Assembly: GCA_905233795.1 (NCBI GenBank)
Contig: CAJOFP010000109.1
Location: 1 to 7,559 of the forward strand
Direction: 5' to 3'
DNA length: 7,559 nucleotides
From: an uncultured Oscillibacter sp.
GTDB taxonomy: Bacteria; Bacillota; Clostridia; Oscillospirales; Oscillospiraceae
Shown piece by piece: positions 5,926-7,559 of the stretch. How positions within the stretch are numbered: the stretch's first letter is position 1; the number at the start of each line of letters is the position of its first letter. The notes under the pieces were generated by a model. That model saw nothing but the letters and a program-made list of their open reading frames with translations, was not told the DNA's origin and made no database searches. The translations under genes were made by a program, and so were the position numbers.

Positions 5926-7149
5926 ATGCGGCGTTTCCGACGCATGGCGCTGTATTGCGCGTTGCTGTTGCCCTGTCTGTTTCTGGCTGTGATATTATAT
6001 CGCAATACCCGTTCACGGAGTTTGTACGCGTCGCGGTCTGTAATGATACCGGACGGGGATTTGAATCCCACGGCGGTTCCCACTGTCGCCGCGGCGGAAA
6101 TGGAATTGAAATCGGGATTGGAAAACGGGTTGGAATCCGGGTTGGAATTTGAATTGGAAACGGGATTAAAAAGCGAATCGGAAACCGGGTTAGAAGCCGG
6201 ATTAGAAAATAAATTAGAATTTGAATTTGTATCAGACGGGGAAAATTTTACGCCGGCGGTTTACGACGCCGCGCCGGTAAATTCTAATAACTGGGGACTG
6301 TCATTCCCGAAAGAGGGCGAAACGCCGATAGGCAACGCCAAGCAGGAAGATTTGAAAGAATTTGACGCTTATTATATCGGCGATATAAATCAAAAAGTGA
6401 TTTATCTGACTTTTGACTGTGGGTATGAAAACGGCAATACGGATAAGATTTTAGACGCGTTAAAAAAGCATAACGCGCCGGGGGCGTTTTTTGTCGTGGG
6501 CAGTATGATCAAATCCGCGCCGGAGATTGTCAAGCGCATGAGCGACGAGGGGCATATAGTAGGCAATCACACGATGACGCACCCGGATATGTCGGCGATT
6601 GCGGATATAGAGGATTTTGAAAACGAATTGGCGGGCGTGGAGGAGTTATACCGGGAGGCGACCGGGCATGAATTGGCGCGCTATTACAGACCGCCTCGCG
6701 GCGTGTACAGCCCGGAGAATTTGAAACAGGCGAAAGCGTTGGGCTATAAGACTATCTTATGGAGTTTGGCCTATGTGGACTGGTATCAGGACAACCAGCC
6801 GACGGAACAAGAGGCTTATAATAAATTACTGCCCCGGATTCACGACGGCGCGATTGTGTTATTGCATTCAACGTCGAAGAAATGGGCTATCATTTCGCGT
6901 CTCTGGACGATTTGCCGGAGAATTAATAATAAAATCCCCCGGCGTGAAAACTCGTCGGGGGATTTTTATATATTTTTTATATTATTTTTATATTATCATA
7001 ACGCGTGTTATCCGAAAAATTATCCGTTCATACGGGCGCGGTATAAAAACGTGACGATCTGGGCTCTTGTGCAAGTCCCGTTCGGATTAAATTCCGTGTC
7101 GCTGACGCCTTGCGTGACGCCTTTGGCGAACGCCCACGACGCCGCCTGA
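5926..7149 (+). CDS. PdaA-like polysaccharide deacetylase, C-terminus frameshifted
   Basis: A membrane-anchored NodB-fold deacetylase, probably acting on peptidoglycan (PdaA family: N-acetylmuramic acid residues). Residues 8-25 form one membrane segment after an Arg-rich start. Residues 58-101 are a Gly-Leu-Glu-rich linker. The NodB domain shows TFDCGYENG (D164), HTMTH (H215, H219), RPPRG (255-259), DW (285-286) and LLHSTS (H314), the PdaA-type motif set. GGGAGG (5912-5917) lies 8 nt before the ATG. After LLHSTS (~6876) the frame loses homology and runs through the terminator and into the convergent SLH gene. The expected tail, MGYHFASLDDLPEN, sits in another frame at 6882-6926. About 14 codons plus one base appear to be missing, so the residues from K318 to the stop at 7149 are not native. 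The catalytic residues survive; whether the product is active is unknown. Confidence 0.8.
   Translation: MRRFRRMALYCALLLPCLFLAVILYRNTRSRSLYASRSVMIPDGDLNPTAVPTVAAAEMELKSGLENGLESGLEFELETGLKSESETGLEAGLENKLEFEFVSDGENFTPAVYDAAPVNSNNWGLSFPKEGETPIGNAKQEDLKEFDAYYIGDINQKVIYLTFDCGYENGNTDKILDALKKHNAPGAFFVVGSMIKSAPEIVKRMSDEGHIVGNHTMTHPDMSAIADIEDFENELAGVEELYREATGHELARYYRPPRGVYSPENLKQAKALGYKTILWSLAYVDWYQDNQPTEQEAYNKLLPRIHDGAIVLLHSTSKKWAIISRLWTICRRINNKIPRRENSSGDFYIFFILFLYYHNACYPKNYPFIRARYKNVTIWALVQVPFGLNSVSLTPCVTPLANAHDAA
6100..6229 (+). repeat. Degenerate 12-nt repeats coding G-L-E-x
   Basis: Repeats of the form GGNTTGGAANNC encode Gly-Leu-Glu-x tetrapeptides (GLENGLESGLEFELETGL..., residues 66-97 of the deacetylase). 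The result is a strongly acidic spacer between the membrane anchor and the catalytic domain. The pattern suggests growth by slippage. Confidence 0.75.
6882..6926 (+). pseudogene. Displaced original C-terminus of the deacetylase
   Basis: This frame reads MGYHFASLDDLPEN followed by TAA (6924-6926). It matches the end of PdaA-type proteins, where a KGYxFxSLDDL block follows the LLHS motif after about 16 residues. Here only 5 nt separate the TCG of LLHSTS from this ATG, so roughly 43 nt seem deleted, shifting the frame. The stop falls just before the terminator hairpin, where the gene would naturally end. Confidence 0.75.
6931..6967. terminator. Bidirectional terminator between deacetylase and SLH genes
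   Basis: AAAATCCCCCGGCG (6931-6944) pairs with CGTCGGGGGATTTT (6953-6966), one G-U pair and an 8-nt loop, with T runs on both strands. It lies inside the extended deacetylase frame, which supports the view that the frame beyond 6926 is an artefact of a frameshift. Confidence 0.9.
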
Positions 7150-7559
7150 TATTGAGCGCCGTACACGTCCTTAAACGGACTGTCATAGATAACCAGACCG
7201 CCCGCGAGTCTCCATAAATACGTTACCGCCATGATTCGCTGACACGGATCAGACCCGTTAAAACGTCCGCCGTCGCTCAAGCCCTGTTCATAGGCCCATA
7301 CCGCCGCTTTTGTATAATATTCCCCCTCCGGCGCGTCCTCATACGGATTCTCTCCCATCGGCTCCGGCGAACCGCGGAAACGCCATAAAAACGTAATCAC
7401 ATGGGCTTTCGTGCATAACGAATGCGGCGAAAACGTCATATTATCCGTCCCGTTCGTGATATGGCTTTCCACCGCCCACTTGACGCTGTCATAAAAATAA
7501 TCGCCCGGCTTCACATCCTGAAAATATCCCGCGTCGGGGGCGCTTTCCGGATTCGTCGC
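7020..7559 (-). CDS. SLH-domain protein, C-terminal part (runs off right edge)
   Basis: The 3' end of a cell-surface protein gene. The frame stays open to the window edge (ATNPESAPDAGYFQ lies upstream of the GTG at 7514), so that GTG is an internal codon and the true start is outside. The visible 179 residues contain three S-layer homology repeats: FQDVKPGDYFYDSVKWAVES..FLWRFRG, PYEDAPEGEYYTKAAVWAYEQG..YLWRLAG and PFKDVYGAQYQAASWAFAKG..CTRAQIVTFLYRA. SLH triplets bind pyruvylated secondary cell-wall polymers and anchor proteins to the wall. The TRAE-type motif is TKAH, QRIM and TRAQ in repeats 1-3, so only the last is near canonical. Each is preceded by a cysteine (CTKA, CQRI, CTRA), an unusual regular feature. 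The N-terminal effector domain is not visible. Confidence 0.92.
   Translation of the reverse strand, partial: ATNPESAPDAGYFQDVKPGDYFYDSVKWAVESHITNGTDNMTFSPHSLCTKAHVITFLWRFRGSPEPMGENPYEDAPEGEYYTKAAVWAYEQGLSDGGRFNGSDPCQRIMAVTYLWRLAGGLVIYDSPFKDVYGAQYQAASWAFAKGVTQGVSDTEFNPNGTCTRAQIVTFLYRARMNG

Noticed and set aside
5783..6083. Minus-strand frames upstream of the deacetylase
   Set aside because: They have Phe/Tyr-rich low-complexity translations of A-rich leader DNA, overlap the deacetylase start and lack a ribosome binding site.

Overview
The window looks like chromosome of an anaerobic low-to-mid-GC Firmicute, most likely a member of Clostridia. The evidence is a class A-type RNase P RNA, a ThrRS lacking the TGS domain, a PdaA-like polysaccharide deacetylase, an S-layer-homology (SLH) protein, GGAGG-type ribosome binding sites and sigma-A-type promoters. 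Intergenic DNA is extremely AT-rich, while coding DNA is much richer in GC. eno uses mostly C-ending codons; thrS and the deacetylase use more A/T-ending ones.

Bases 1-2700 are housekeeping. The 5' end of rnpB (minus strand) and thrS (plus strand) diverge from a shared region with two clear promoters and three copies of a CGGGATTTA motif. After thrS comes an AT-rich spacer inside an 11-bp inverted repeat, then a small coiled-coil/zinc-ribbon protein with its own strong terminator.

Bases 2760-4410 hold eno, a single-gene unit with an extended -10 promoter, a long AT-palindromic leader and a hairpin terminator.

Bases 4361-5770 are the accessory part. A perfect 99-bp direct repeat (4361-4459 and 4997-5095) carries a bidirectional terminator, a ribosome binding site and the first three codons of a gene. 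It brackets a DUF4160-DUF2442 pair, and the DUF4160 gene is broken right at the repeat edge. Next come a minus-strand gene for a 79-aa protein made of 16-residue repeats and, divergent from it, a small XRE-type regulator. Their shared 126-bp region holds two 15-bp palindromes of the same 7+1+7 geometry. One sits exactly on the -35 box of the repeat-protein gene, the other on the ribosome binding site of the regulator. This suggests a self-regulated two-gene module.

Bases 5770-7559 are cell-envelope genes: a membrane-anchored PdaA-like deacetylase whose C-terminus is frameshifted by an apparent small deletion, converging across a shared terminator on the 3' end of an SLH protein gene that runs off the right edge.

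The most noteworthy items are the 99-bp repeat around the DUF4160/DUF2442 cassette, the palindrome-controlled repeat-protein/XRE pair, and the two small out-of-frame deletions in neighbouring genes. No CRISPR array, transposase, integrase or tRNA was seen.
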